NCBI RefSeq assembly: GCF_018678075.1
Contig: NZ_JAHHIR010000025.1
Coordinates: 116,954-180,953 of the forward strand
Source of the DNA: Epibacterium ulvae
Lineage (GTDB): Bacteria > Pseudomonadota > Alphaproteobacteria > Rhodobacterales > Rhodobacteraceae
Direction: 5' to 3'
Length of the DNA stretch: 64,000 nt
In this document: positions 1-8,476 of the stretch, piece by piece
Numbering within the stretch: the stretch's first letter is position 1
How the letters are laid out: each line of letters begins with the position of its first letter
The notes under the pieces: generated by a model
Seen by the model: only the letters and a program-made list of their open reading frames with translations
What the model was told of the DNA's origin: nothing
Database searches by the model: none
Made by a program: the position numbers and the translations under genes

Positions 1-17
1 TTACCTGTTGGATCAAC

Positions 18-1004
18 TCATGCACCTGCGTTTTTGTCCGCATCAAAACCCAGTGTCTTGGGATCCATATCGTAATGCGAACTGCAGAACTGACAATCGG
101 CCGTCACGCGACCCGCTTCGTTGGTCATTTTCTCCAAATCGCGCGCGGAATAGATCGACAAGCTTTGACGCACACGTTCTTCTGAACAAGTACAGCCAAA
201 TTTAACCATCTGGGCATCATACACCCGCGGTTGTTCTTCATGAAACAAGCGGACCAACAAATCATTTGGCGCAACCGACGGGCCGATCAGCTCAAGCTCT
301 TCGACTGTGTCGAGAAGAATGTTGACTCGGCTCCAGTTCTCTTCTTCATCGTCGGACACCAGATCCGTGGGGGAAAGAACGTCGCCCGAGCCCTCTTCGT
401 TTGCCACAAAGGGAGACGCTTTTGGCATATGTTGCAACATGACCCCGCCCGCACGCCAATGGGCGTCCACACCGGGTTCCGACGACAGGCCGAATTCCAG
501 TTTAAACGTCGTGGGCAGCTGCTCGGACTGGGCAAAATAGGATTCCGCACAAGCCGCAAGGGATGCGCCCGCCAAAGGCGTGATGCCCTGATAGGGTTTC
601 ATCCCTTCGCCCTGGTCGATCATAATGGCAAAATAGCCGTCACCAACCTGATCAAACGGATCGCCGTCCGTCAGCCGGTCAGCATCAAAACTTGCATAGG
701 CGCGAATACGGGCGGGCTCGCCCTCTTTTTCGGGCGCATAGTAATCCGTCGCAATCATGCGAACCGGGCCTTTTGATTGGACCTGCAACGAAAGCTTCCA
801 CTGCAGCTTAACTGTCTGCCCGATCAATGCCGTCAGCAGCGCCATCTCTGCCACAAGCGCCTCGACCTTTTGCGGATAGTCATGCTGTTTCAGAATACCG
901 TCCAAGACACCGTCCAGACGCGCCACGCGGCCGCGCATGTCAGGTGCATCAAGTTGGAAAGGCAGGACTGTATCGTCCCACGCGATTTTAGAGGCGAGTG
1001 TCAT
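18..1004 (-). CDS. hslO: Redox-activated chaperone Hsp33
   Basis: This is a 328-residue cytoplasmic holdase that prevents aggregation of unfolded proteins during oxidative stress. The N-terminal domain covers roughly residues 1-240. The C-terminal zinc-binding redox switch is complete: a CxC pair (C271, C273) and a CxxC pair (C304, C307). In this family these four cysteines bind zinc when reduced and form disulfides that activate the chaperone. The ATG at 1004 gives the usual alphaproteobacterial length. It is divergent from the Nudix gene, with a 78-bp gap that must hold both promoters. The reading frame is intact and the assignment is firm. Confidence 0.95.
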   Translation of the reverse strand: MTLASKIAWDDTVLPFQLDAPDMRGRVARLDGVLDGILKQHDYPQKVEALVAEMALLTALIGQTVKLQWKLSLQVQSKGPVRMIATDYYAPEKEGEPARIRAYASFDADRLTDGDPFDQVGDGYFAIMIDQGEGMKPYQGITPLAGASLAACAESYFAQSEQLPTTFKLEFGLSSEPGVDAHWRAGGVMLQHMPKASPFVANEEGSGDVLSPTDLVSDDEEENWSRVNILLDTVEELELIGPSVAPNDLLVRLFHEEQPRVYDAQMVKFGCTCSEERVRQSLSIYSARDLEKMTNEAGRVTADCQFCSSHYDMDPKTLGFDADKNAGA

Positions 1005-1082
1005 GGGGTTTCCTTAGACGCCGGAGTTTGGCATATCGAGCCTATATAGGCTTACCACCCCAAGTGTGAAGAGGGCAGTCCC

Positions 1083-1520
1083 ATGATCCGCCGTTTTGGA
1101 GAACCCCCGAAATCGGGAATTCGTTACCGTGCGCGCCCCGGCGCCTATGCGATCCTACCCCACAACGGGCGTCTATTGCTTACGCTGCAACGCGCACCGG
1201 ACCCTGATTTTCAATTGCCTGGTGGGGGTATTGAACGCGGCGAGGCACCGATTCCGGCGCTGCATCGCGAAGTTTATGAAGAAACCGGCTGGCTGATCTC
1301 GGCACCCAAAAAACTGGCTGTTTTCAGGCGGTTCGTTTTTATGCCGGAATACGATCTATGGGCTGAAAAGATCTGTCATATCTACAAGGCGCACCCTGTT
1401 CGCCGTCTTGGTCCCCCGTTGGAACCCGGACACGAAGCGCTTTGGATGCACCCTGAGGACGCGGTTCATGAATTGGGTAATGACGGCGATCGCCACTTTG
1501 TCGCGGAATTGTTCGGCTAA
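1083..1520 (+). CDS. Nudix family hydrolase
   Basis: A 145-residue protein with a full Nudix box at about residues 47-69 (GGGIERGE, then REVYEETG), the Mg2+-binding loop-helix that hydrolyses a nucleoside diphosphate linked to another moiety. The substrate cannot be read from the sequence: nucleotide sugars, ADP-ribose and oxidised nucleotides are all possible for a single-domain Nudix enzyme of this size. It is convergent with the phosphatase-type response regulator, with 8 bp between the two stops. The fold is certain and the substrate unknown. Confidence 0.85.
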   Translation: MIRRFGEPPKSGIRYRARPGAYAILPHNGRLLLTLQRAPDPDFQLPGGGIERGEAPIPALHREVYEETGWLISAPKKLAVFRRFVFMPEYDLWAEKICHIYKAHPVRRLGPPLEPGHEALWMHPEDAVHELGNDGDRHFVAELFG

Positions 1521-1528
1521 GGCCGGAC

Positions 1529-2851
1529 TTATGCGCCGTTGTATTCAAACAAAGTCGCGGATACGTCGTCTTCCATTCCGAATTCTTTGGACATGACCTC
1601 GGTCAGGTTCCAATACATCTCGTCCAAGAATTCCTGACCGGATTGACCGCCATCGCACTTGCGCACCAAATCGATGAGCCCCTCGTCATCGAGCATCTCT
1701 CCGCTTTCAAGGCGTGCTTCGGTGAAACCATCCGAATAAAGCAAAAGGCGGTCGCCTTTTTCCAACACAACTTCTTCGCGAGAATAGGCGATATCGGGAA
1801 CAAGGCCAACCGGAACGCCCCCTTGTCCAATGAATTCCGTGCTTCCGTCCTTGCGGATCAGCAGCGGATGCGGGTGCCCGGCTTGTACCATTTTCAAAAG
1901 CCCACTGCGCAAATCGACGGTGCAGTACGCCATGGTGAAATATTCTTCGATCCCAGTGTCGGCGATCAAACGCGCGTTTAGGATGCCAGCCACTTCTTCC
2001 GGTGATTTCAGCGCGTAGTATCGATTAAACCGCTGTTCCATCGCGACGTTTTGATCAAAGTGCGTCGACGACAGGTATCCGCCCAGACGCGCCGTCATCA
2101 TGGCAGACGTAATGCCGTGTCCGGATACGTCGATGGAGTAAAAGCCAAGTCTGTTCACACCCGGCGAGAACATGCCGACCAAGTCACCACCGATGTGGCC
2201 ACAAGGTTTCAAAAGCAGGCTGACATCCGATGATCCAAATGTGCCGTGGAGTTCCGGAACCAAGGACTCTTGAATTTTACGCGCTTGCATCAGGTCTTTG
2301 TCAATTGCGTCATATACGCGTTGGAGTTCATCCAATGTTTCAGAAACAATTCTATTCTTTTCTGAAAGTTCTCGCTGCATTCGCAAAATACGCTCACCCG
2401 CGGAAATACGTGCGCGCAATTCATCAGAGTTTACGGGTTTTGTCAGGAAATCATCCGCGCCGGAATGCAAACCTTCGGCAATTTCATTTTTTTCGCTTTT
2501 TGAAGTCAGAAGAATAAAATAGCTATAATCGTCTGTATTTAATTTCCGTAGATTACGACAAAACTCCAAACCGTTCATTCCCGGCATCATCCAATCACTG
2601 AGGATCAGATCCGGCGCTTCTTCCTGGCAAATCTCCATCGCCGACGCGCCGCTGTCCGCTTCGACAACGTCGAAACCCCATTTTTTCAAGGAGGCTACGA
2701 GTATGCGTCGCTGTAGTCGGCTATCGTCAACGACCAGGACGCGCCGGATCGACCCAGTCATCTCAACCGGCTCCGCTTCGTCGTTTTTAAGGTCTGGCAG
2801 CACCGAGGGCACCTCGTAAAAAGGGATAATTCTGTTGTTCTCACTTGGCAC
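1529..2851 (-). CDS. Response regulator with PP2C-type (SpoIIE/RsbU) phosphatase output
   Basis: A 440-residue protein with three parts. An N-terminal receiver domain (about 36-155) has the acidic pair at D42-D43 and the phospho-accepting D86. A helical, probably coiled-coil linker covers about 155-190. A C-terminal PP2C/SpoIIE phosphatase domain has metal-ligand motifs such as GGDLVG, DVSGHG and YSDGFTEA. Such proteins dephosphorylate anti-sigma antagonists in partner-switching pathways when the receiver is phosphorylated. The start is GTG at 2851, supported by an AGGA ribosome-binding site. An Hpt protein gene is divergent 127 bp away and is the natural candidate for a phosphotransfer partner. 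The overall architecture resembles RbaY of Rhodobacter capsulatus, but no rbaV or rbaW genes are adjacent, so no symbol is given. Confidence 0.88.
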   Translation of the reverse strand: MPSENNRIIPFYEVPSVLPDLKNDEAEPVEMTGSIRRVLVVDDSRLQRRILVASLKKWGFDVVEADSGASAMEICQEEAPDLILSDWMMPGMNGLEFCRNLRKLNTDDYSYFILLTSKSEKNEIAEGLHSGADDFLTKPVNSDELRARISAGERILRMQRELSEKNRIVSETLDELQRVYDAIDKDLMQARKIQESLVPELHGTFGSSDVSLLLKPCGHIGGDLVGMFSPGVNRLGFYSIDVSGHGITSAMMTARLGGYLSSTHFDQNVAMEQRFNRYYALKSPEEVAGILNARLIADTGIEEYFTMAYCTVDLRSGLLKMVQAGHPHPLLIRKDGSTEFIGQGGVPVGLVPDIAYSREEVVLEKGDRLLLYSDGFTEARLESGEMLDDEGLIDLVRKCDGGQSGQEFLDEMYWNLTEVMSKEFGMEDDVSATLFEYNGA

Positions 2852-2978
2852 TATCCTGGTAGACCTTTAACAGTCCATGAAATCTAAAAATTGATCAAAG
2901 ATCGCACTTTCACTGTAATTTTACCGATGTCAAATTACCACCGTCCTGAATTCGGATGATATAGAACGGGAAACCGAC

Positions 2979-3302
2979 ATGATTGACTGGTCTAGAGCAA
3001 TGGAACTGCGCGAGGAAATCGGCGCAGACGACTTTGAAGAAGTCGTAGAAATCTTTTTGGAAGAAGTCGAGGGCGTTCTTGATAAGTTGCGCACCGGTGA
3101 CAAAAGCCAACTGGAGCAGGACTTACACTTTTTGAAAGGCTCTGCGCTGAATTTGGGCTTCCGTCAATTTTCGAACCTCTGCCAAGAGGGCGAACGCGCG
3201 TCTTCTCAAGGGGACAGCGCCAGTGTGGATTTGGGAATTATTCTAAAGCTTTATGACGAATCCAAAGCCGTCTTTCTGGAGGAACTTCCCTCTCATTGCT
3301 AA
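2979..3302 (+). CDS. Hpt-domain phosphotransfer protein
   Basis: A 107-residue single-domain histidine phosphotransfer protein. The phosphorylatable histidine is H50 in the motif LHFLKGSALNLGF, which matches the HxxKG(S/A)xxxxG signature of Hpt four-helix bundles. It is acidic and has no membrane segment. Its divergent neighbour is a receiver-phosphatase fusion, so it may relay phosphate to that receiver from an unlinked hybrid kinase; this is inference from context. The ATG at 2979 is the only sensible start. It is convergent with ilvA, with an 18-bp gap. Confidence 0.85.
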   Translation: MIDWSRAMELREEIGADDFEEVVEIFLEEVEGVLDKLRTGDKSQLEQDLHFLKGSALNLGFRQFSNLCQEGERASSQGDSASVDLGIILKLYDESKAVFLEELPSHC

Positions 3303-3320
3303 GGCCACGCGCCGAAGTCA

Positions 3321-4547
3321 TCAGATCAGAAACTGCGCCAATGTCTCATCATTGGTGATGTCGGTGAACGCCATGCCGCTGCTGTCGAGGCGGTCAAAAA
3401 TGCGGCGAAAATTCTCAGGTTTTTTGGTTTCGATCCCAATGAGGACTGTTCCGAAGTTCCGGGCGGACTTTTTCAAATATTCAAATCTAGCGATATCGTC
3501 CTCCGGCCCCAGAATGTTCAGAAACTCCTTCAACGCACCAGGACGCTGAGGCAGACGAAGCAATAAATATTTTTTGATTCCCGAGTACCGCTGCGCGCGT
3601 TCCTTGACCTCAGGTAGACGTTCGAAATCAAAATTCCCGCCAGAGGTGACGCAGACAACCGTCTTGCCGCGAATCCAGCTCAGCACATCGCCCAGCGCTT
3701 CGACTGCAAGCGCGCCCGCTGGCTCCAATACAATCCCTTCGACGTTCAGCATTTCGATGATGGTTGTGCAGATACGGTCTTCGGACAATGTCAGCACATC
3801 CGGCGCAGGTGTATTCTGCAACAGCGAGAACGGCTTTTCCCCGATTTTGCCCACTGCTGCGCCATCGACAAAAGTATCAACACGATCTAGCGCAACCGGC
3901 CGGCCCGCAGACAGCGCGGCTTTCAAACACGCACCGCCCTGGGGTTCGGTAAACAGACAATGCACGTCATCGCCAAACCATGTGGCAACCCCCGACGACA
4001 TGCCACCGCCACCAACGGGCAGGATAACGTGATCAGGCGCACGCCCAAGCTGTTCCTGGATTTCAACCGCGATGGAGGCCTGGCCTTCGATCACATCGTC
4101 ATCGTCAAACGGAGATAGAAAATGTCCACCCTGGCTTGCGCACCAATCCTGTGCCGCCGCGAGCGTGTCATCAAAATAGTCACCGGTCAGATGGATCTCG
4201 ATTTGGGATCCACCAAACATCCGGGTTTTCTGAATTTTCTGCTGCGGCGTGGTCACGGGCATGAAGATCACACCACGTTTCCCCAACTGCTTGCACATAA
4301 ACGCCACGCCCTGGGCATGGTTGCCGGCTGACGCACAGACAAACAAATCCTGGTCGGGTTGTTTGCGCATGGCGTTGAAAGCACCCCGGATCTTGTAGGA
4401 TCGAACCGGGCTTAGGTCTTCGCGCTTGAGGTAGATGTCTGCCCCAAACCGTTCAGACAGCAAAACGTTGCGTTGAAGCGGCGTTGCGGGAAATACATCG
4501 CGCATGGCTTGGGTTGCGGTGCGGGCATCTGATCGAAAATCACTCAT
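3321..4547 (-). CDS. ilvA: Threonine dehydratase (threonine ammonia-lyase)
   Basis: A 408-residue PLP enzyme that deaminates L-threonine to 2-oxobutanoate, the first step of isoleucine synthesis. The PLP lysine lies in the motif SYKIRGA near residue 47, and the glycine-rich phosphate-binding loop PVGGGGMSSG is present. The C-terminal about 80 residues resemble the short regulatory ACT-like domain of biosynthetic IlvA. It could also accept serine. It stands alone, between the Hpt gene (convergent) and a membrane protein gene on the same strand 66 bp away. Confidence 0.92.
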   Translation of the reverse strand: MSDFRSDARTATQAMRDVFPATPLQRNVLLSERFGADIYLKREDLSPVRSYKIRGAFNAMRKQPDQDLFVCASAGNHAQGVAFMCKQLGKRGVIFMPVTTPQQKIQKTRMFGGSQIEIHLTGDYFDDTLAAAQDWCASQGGHFLSPFDDDDVIEGQASIAVEIQEQLGRAPDHVILPVGGGGMSSGVATWFGDDVHCLFTEPQGGACLKAALSAGRPVALDRVDTFVDGAAVGKIGEKPFSLLQNTPAPDVLTLSEDRICTTIIEMLNVEGIVLEPAGALAVEALGDVLSWIRGKTVVCVTSGGNFDFERLPEVKERAQRYSGIKKYLLLRLPQRPGALKEFLNILGPEDDIARFEYLKKSARNFGTVLIGIETKKPENFRRIFDRLDSSGMAFTDITNDETLAQFLI

Positions 4548-4613
4548 GCCCTTTGTTGGCGCATGCCTGCCCCTATGACAAGGGGCAGGCGTAAGGCAAA
4601 ATGCAAGACCGCT

Positions 4614-5372
4614 TTAGATTTCGCGACCTTCGACATACACGCCGTAGATAGTTGTTGCGATACTGACATGCAGGAAGGATGAAAGGATCGTAATCCCTAC
4701 GCTCAACGCACTGAATACCCCCTCGGGAAGGACCAGCGCAACTCCGGTTTGCAACAGGCCGAAAACGGCGAAGATCAATGCCAAACCAAACAAAGCGCCC
4801 GAACCGGGTCTCGTCGCAGCCCAGGCCACGGCAAGACCATTGCCTTCACGCCTCAATGCGATCCCTGGAAACAATGGTGTCATTCGGTAGATGATCCATG
4901 TCATCACGGTTGAAACGCCAAAATTTAGGAAAAAACCAAAAGCGGATAACAGCACTGTCGCGTTCGCCCCGAGGAACCAGTAAAGGGAAAGGGTTGGGAT
5001 CAAAACCAAAATCATCACCCCCAAATACCCAAAGAAGTACATAAAGATGCTCGAGATCTCGACCTTGTTGATCCAATCAACCGGGGTCTCAAGCAGCACG
5101 AAACGGTGCCATGTGACAATTGGCCAGATCAAAACCAAGTTGATCAAGATGATGAACAGTAAGATCATCAGGATGGGCCCGATCGCCGCGCCAAAATTGC
5201 CAAGGTAAAGCTGGAACATCGCGTCCCCTTGGACTTGTACAAAAATCGCGATCACCAACACGATGGTGAGCAAAAAAGGCACTGTGAAAATCTTGAACAT
5301 GGTGCCGGCGTTTCGGATCAACATCATTAGTGAATGCATTAGGATCCGCCAGGATATCGCAAAACTTGCCAT
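4614..5372 (-). CDS. Multi-pass membrane protein of unknown function
   Basis: A 252-residue hydrophobic protein with about six predicted transmembrane segments and no enzyme motif I recognise. The longest open frame begins at 5561 and would run into argG. The ATG at 5372 is preferred because the residues upstream of it are not membrane-like, and because this start leaves 137 bp between the divergent membrane-protein and argG starts for promoters. The family was not identified. The composition looks like that of its neighbours. Confidence 0.75.
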   Translation of the reverse strand: MASFAISWRILMHSLMMLIRNAGTMFKIFTVPFLLTIVLVIAIFVQVQGDAMFQLYLGNFGAAIGPILMILLFIILINLVLIWPIVTWHRFVLLETPVDWINKVEISSIFMYFFGYLGVMILVLIPTLSLYWFLGANATVLLSAFGFFLNFGVSTVMTWIIYRMTPLFPGIALRREGNGLAVAWAATRPGSGALFGLALIFAVFGLLQTGVALVLPEGVFSALSVGITILSSFLHVSIATTIYGVYVEGREI

Positions 5373-5509
5373 AATATGTCTTTCAGTATTGTTTAAGTTG
5401 AATGCGAGTAACCGTCTACCGCAACTCGATTTGGCTGCAACCCCTGAAAACCTTGCCCTTGGTTCAAAAAAGCGGTAGGGCGCTTTCGTTCTGATCAAGA
5501 GGAAAACCC

Positions 5510-6733
5510 ATGTCCGCGCCCAAGAAAGTTGTGCTGGCCTACTCCGGCGGCCTTGATACATCGATCATCCTGAAATGGCTGCAGACCGAATACGGCTGCG
5601 AGGTTGTCACCTTCACTGCTGACCTTGGTCAGGGCGAAGAGTTGGAGCCGGCCCGCCAAAAGGCTGAGCTGCTCGGTATCAAACCGGAAAACATCTACAT
5701 CGAAGACATCCGCGAAGAGTTCGTGCGTGACTTTGTCTTCCCGATGTTCCGCGCCAATGCGGTTTACGAAGGGCTATATCTGCTGGGCACGTCAATCGCA
5801 CGCCCGCTGATCTCCAAACGTCTGGTTGAGATCGCGGCAGAGACCGGTGCCGATGCGGTATCCCACGGTGCCACCGGCAAAGGCAACGACCAGGTTCGGT
5901 TTGAACTGTCGGCCTATGCGCTGAACCCTGAGATCAAGGTGATCGCACCTTGGCGTGAATGGGATCTGTCCTCGCGCACCAAACTGTTGGAATTCGCCGA
6001 AGCGAACCAGATCCCGATCGCCAAAGACAAACGCGGCGAAGCGCCGTTCTCGGTCGATGCGAACCTGCTGCATACTTCGTCCGAAGGTAAGGTTCTGGAA
6101 GATCCGGCGCAAATGGCGCCCGATTACGTCTATCAGCGCTCGGTTCACCCCGAAGATGCGCCTGATACGCCTGAATTCATCGAAATCACCTTTGAAAAAG
6201 GCGACGCAGTTGCCATCAACGGTGAGGCGATGTCGCCGGCAACCATCCTGACCAAGCTGAACGAATATGGCGGCAAGCATGGTATCGGTCGTCTGGATTT
6301 CGTGGAAAACCGTTTCGTCGGCATGAAATCGCGAGGCATCTATGAAACACCGGGCGGCGACGTCCTGCTGGAAGCGCACCGCGGTATCGAACAGATCACC
6401 CTGGATTCTGGCGCGGGTCACCTGAAGGACTCGATCATGCCGCGCTATGCTGAGCTGATCTACAACGGCTTCTGGTACTCGCCCGAACGTGAGATGCTGC
6501 AAGCGCTGATCGACAAGAGCCAGGAACATGTCTCCGGCACCGTTCGTCTGAAACTCTATAAAGGGTCGGCAAAAACCGTGGGCCGCTGGTCGGATCACAG
6601 CTTGTATTCCGAGGCGCATGTGACCTTCGAAGAAGACGCCGGCGCCTATGACCAAAAAGATGCAGATGGCTTCATCCAGTTGAACGCGCTGCGCTTGAAA
6701 CTTTTGGCAGCGCGCAACAATCGCCTGAAATAA
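5510..6733 (+). CDS. argG: Argininosuccinate synthase
   Basis: A 407-residue enzyme that condenses citrulline and aspartate, using ATP, to argininosuccinate in arginine synthesis. The N-terminal PP-loop AYSGGLDTS (residues 10-18) binds ATP, and the downstream motifs typical of ArgG (for example [13 protein letters not shown]) are present. The length is normal. An AAGAGGA ribosome-binding site precedes the ATG. It is monocistronic, ending at a strong hairpin terminator 8 bp after the stop. Confidence 0.97.
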   Translation: MSAPKKVVLAYSGGLDTSIILKWLQTEYGCEVVTFTADLGQGEELEPARQKAELLGIKPENIYIEDIREEFVRDFVFPMFRANAVYEGLYLLGTSIARPLISKRLVEIAAETGADAVSHGATGKGNDQVRFELSAYALNPEIKVIAPWREWDLSSRTKLLEFAEANQIPIAKDKRGEAPFSVDANLLHTSSEGKVLEDPAQMAPDYVYQRSVHPEDAPDTPEFIEITFEKGDAVAINGEAMSPATILTKLNEYGGKHGIGRLDFVENRFVGMKSRGIYETPGGDVLLEAHRGIEQITLDSGAGHLKDSIMPRYAELIYNGFWYSPEREMLQALIDKSQEHVSGTVRLKLYKGSAKTVGRWSDHSLYSEAHVTFEEDAGAYDQKDADGFIQLNALRLKLLAARNNRLK

Positions 6734-6740
6734 TCCTGTC

Positions 6741-6770
6741 AAAGCCCGGCCAAGCGCCGGGCTTTTTCTT
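6741..6770 (+). terminator. Rho-independent terminator of argG
   Basis: A 10-bp perfect stem, AAAGCCCGGC (6741-6750) with GCCGGGCTTT (6756-6765), has a 5-nt loop and a T-rich tail. It directly follows the argG stop codon. Confidence 0.92.
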
Positions 6771-6883
6771 TTGGAACTCCTGACATTTTCGACCCGTTCT
6801 CACCTGTGCGTGACATCGCGCCGCTGTGAGTTGCCGTTGCCTGCATCTGCTGCACATTTAGGCAAAGGAAACAGGAGGCTCCT

Positions 6884-7549
6884 ATGACCGCATTCGAAAA
6901 AATCAAACTCGCTGCTTTGGCACTTGCCGTATCAGTCGCCACTGTCGCGGGGACGGGTAAAAGTCACGCGGCTGAGCCCGAAACACTGACCGTGGCTGGC
7001 GGGTGTTTCTGGTGCGTCGAAAGTGATTTCGAAAGCGTGCCCGGCGTTTTGGAAGCTGTATCAGGTTTCACCGGTGGCAAGGCGTCAAACCCGAACTACA
7101 AACAGGTCACCGCCGGCGGCACGGGTCACTATGAAGCGGTGCAGATCACCTTTGATCCCGACCAGGTCTCGCGTCGTTCCCTCCTGGATATGTTCTTTCG
7201 CTCCATCGATCCAACGGATGCTGGCGGGCAATTTTGCGATCGCGGCGACAGCTATAGATCAGCGATCTTTGTCGGATCAAATGGCGAAAAGTCACTGGCG
7301 AGCGCGGCAAAATCCAATGCGCAATCCGAACTGGGGCAGACTATTGTAACGCCCATTTTGGACAAGGGCGCATTTTTCCCGGCTGACGCCTACCACCAAG
7401 ATTACTACAAAGGCAGCAAGTTGATCATCACCCGTTTTGGCCCCAAACGCCAGGCAGAGGCTTACAAACGCTACCGCACCGCCTGTGGTCGCGATGCCCG
7501 TGTGAAACAGCTTTGGGGTGACGCGGCACCTTTTGCTGATCATCACTAA
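6884..7549 (+). CDS. msrA: Peptide methionine-S-sulfoxide reductase, exported form
   Basis: A 221-residue protein that reduces methionine-S-sulfoxide in proteins. The N-terminal about 30 residues form a signal peptide (KIK charged start, hydrophobic LAALALAVSVATVAG, then SHAA), so it probably acts in the periplasm. The catalytic motif GGCFWC is present, with catalytic C41 and the typical FWC second cysteine C44. A further cysteine near the C-terminus (TACGRD) could serve as a resolving residue. AGGAGG precedes the ATG. It ends at a bidirectional hairpin shared with the convergent kinase gene. Confidence 0.92.
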   Translation: MTAFEKIKLAALALAVSVATVAGTGKSHAAEPETLTVAGGCFWCVESDFESVPGVLEAVSGFTGGKASNPNYKQVTAGGTGHYEAVQITFDPDQVSRRSLLDMFFRSIDPTDAGGQFCDRGDSYRSAIFVGSNGEKSLASAAKSNAQSELGQTIVTPILDKGAFFPADAYHQDYYKGSKLIITRFGPKRQAEAYKRYRTACGRDARVKQLWGDAAPFADHH

Positions 7550-7553
7550 CGTC

Positions 7554-7577
7554 AAAGGGGCCGTTTGGCCCCTTTTT
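7554..7577. terminator. Bidirectional terminator between msrA and the PfkB kinase
   Basis: A 9-bp stem, AAAGGGGCC (7554-7562) with GGCCCCTTT (7567-7575), has a GTTT loop and T or A runs on both sides. It lies between two convergent genes and can serve both. Confidence 0.88.
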
Positions 7578-8470
7578 CATTTCAGGTCTGCGCTCTTGGC
7601 CTCGGCCAAGGTTGGAATGACATCTGCAGTACCGCGCCGTGTAACCATGACGGCTGCGGCGCGGCTTGCCATTTTGATTGCAACGTCCATCGACTGCCCC
7701 GCATCTAGCCCCGCTAAGACATAGCCGGTAAACGTATCGCCGGCGCCCGTGGTATCCACGACCTCCACATCAAATGCGTCGAATGTGGAGACCTTGCCGG
7801 TTGAACCATCAATGTGACGTGCGCCGTCTCCGCCAAGGGTCACGATCACGTCTTTGATCCCCAGCTCCTCGGCCCGTTTCCCGGTTGCCTCAAACAGCTG
7901 TTCCGCCTCGACCTGGTTCAGGATCAGAAAATCCAGATACGGCAGCACAGCGGCAACAGCACCGGCGTCAAACGGTGCGGCCGCGTAGCAGACCCGCAAC
8001 CCCTTGGCCGCGGCCAGCCGGCAGGCCTCTACCTGCATATTCGTCTCATTTTGCGTGACAAAAATATCGCCGACCGTCGCGCCAGCCATGGCGTTTTCGA
8101 CATGTTCGGACGTTAGGTCCTGATTTGCACCGGGGAAAAGGACGATCTGGTTTTCGCCCTTCTCCTTGCTGTCCTTGTTCGCCACGACATAGATCACCGC
8201 GTGGCCTGTTGGGCTGTTCGCAGCCGCGACCTTGGCGGTATCAACGCCAAAATCAGATAGCTTCTGAACCATCTCCGCCCCATCGGGACCAACAGCACCG
8301 ATGTGATGCACTGTCGCGCCAGCCCGAGCGGCCGCAACAGACATATTTGCGCCCTTACCACCCAGAAATCTGTCGACCTGGTCTGCCGCAAGCGTTTCAC
8401 CGGGCGCGGGAAAACGCGACAGGGTGTAGACGAGATCCAGATTGATCGACCCGAGATTCCAGATGGCCAT
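7577..8470 (-). CDS. rbsK: PfkB-family sugar kinase, ribokinase-like
   Basis: A 297-residue PfkB-fold kinase. It has the N-terminal GGKGAN substrate and hinge motif (near residue 38) and the C-terminal DTTGAGDTF motif, which contains the catalytic aspartate and anion hole. The sequence is closest in style to ribokinase, which phosphorylates D-ribose at O5. However, no ribose transport or regulator genes lie nearby, so the substrate is inferred from family likeness only. It follows maeB on the same strand with only a 6-bp gap, suggesting cotranscription. Confidence 0.8.
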   Translation of the reverse strand: MAIWNLGSINLDLVYTLSRFPAPGETLAADQVDRFLGGKGANMSVAAARAGATVHHIGAVGPDGAEMVQKLSDFGVDTAKVAAANSPTGHAVIYVVANKDSKEKGENQIVLFPGANQDLTSEHVENAMAGATVGDIFVTQNETNMQVEACRLAAAKGLRVCYAAAPFDAGAVAAVLPYLDFLILNQVEAEQLFEATGKRAEELGIKDVIVTLGGDGARHIDGSTGKVSTFDAFDVEVVDTTGAGDTFTGYVLAGLDAGQSMDVAIKMASRAAAVMVTRRGTADVIPTLAEAKSADLK

Positions 8471-8476
8471 AGGCGT

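Noticed and set aside
5792..6742. 316-residue reading frame antisense to argG
   Set aside because: It is the mirror of a strongly conserved gene in GC-rich DNA and has no family resemblance or ribosome site.
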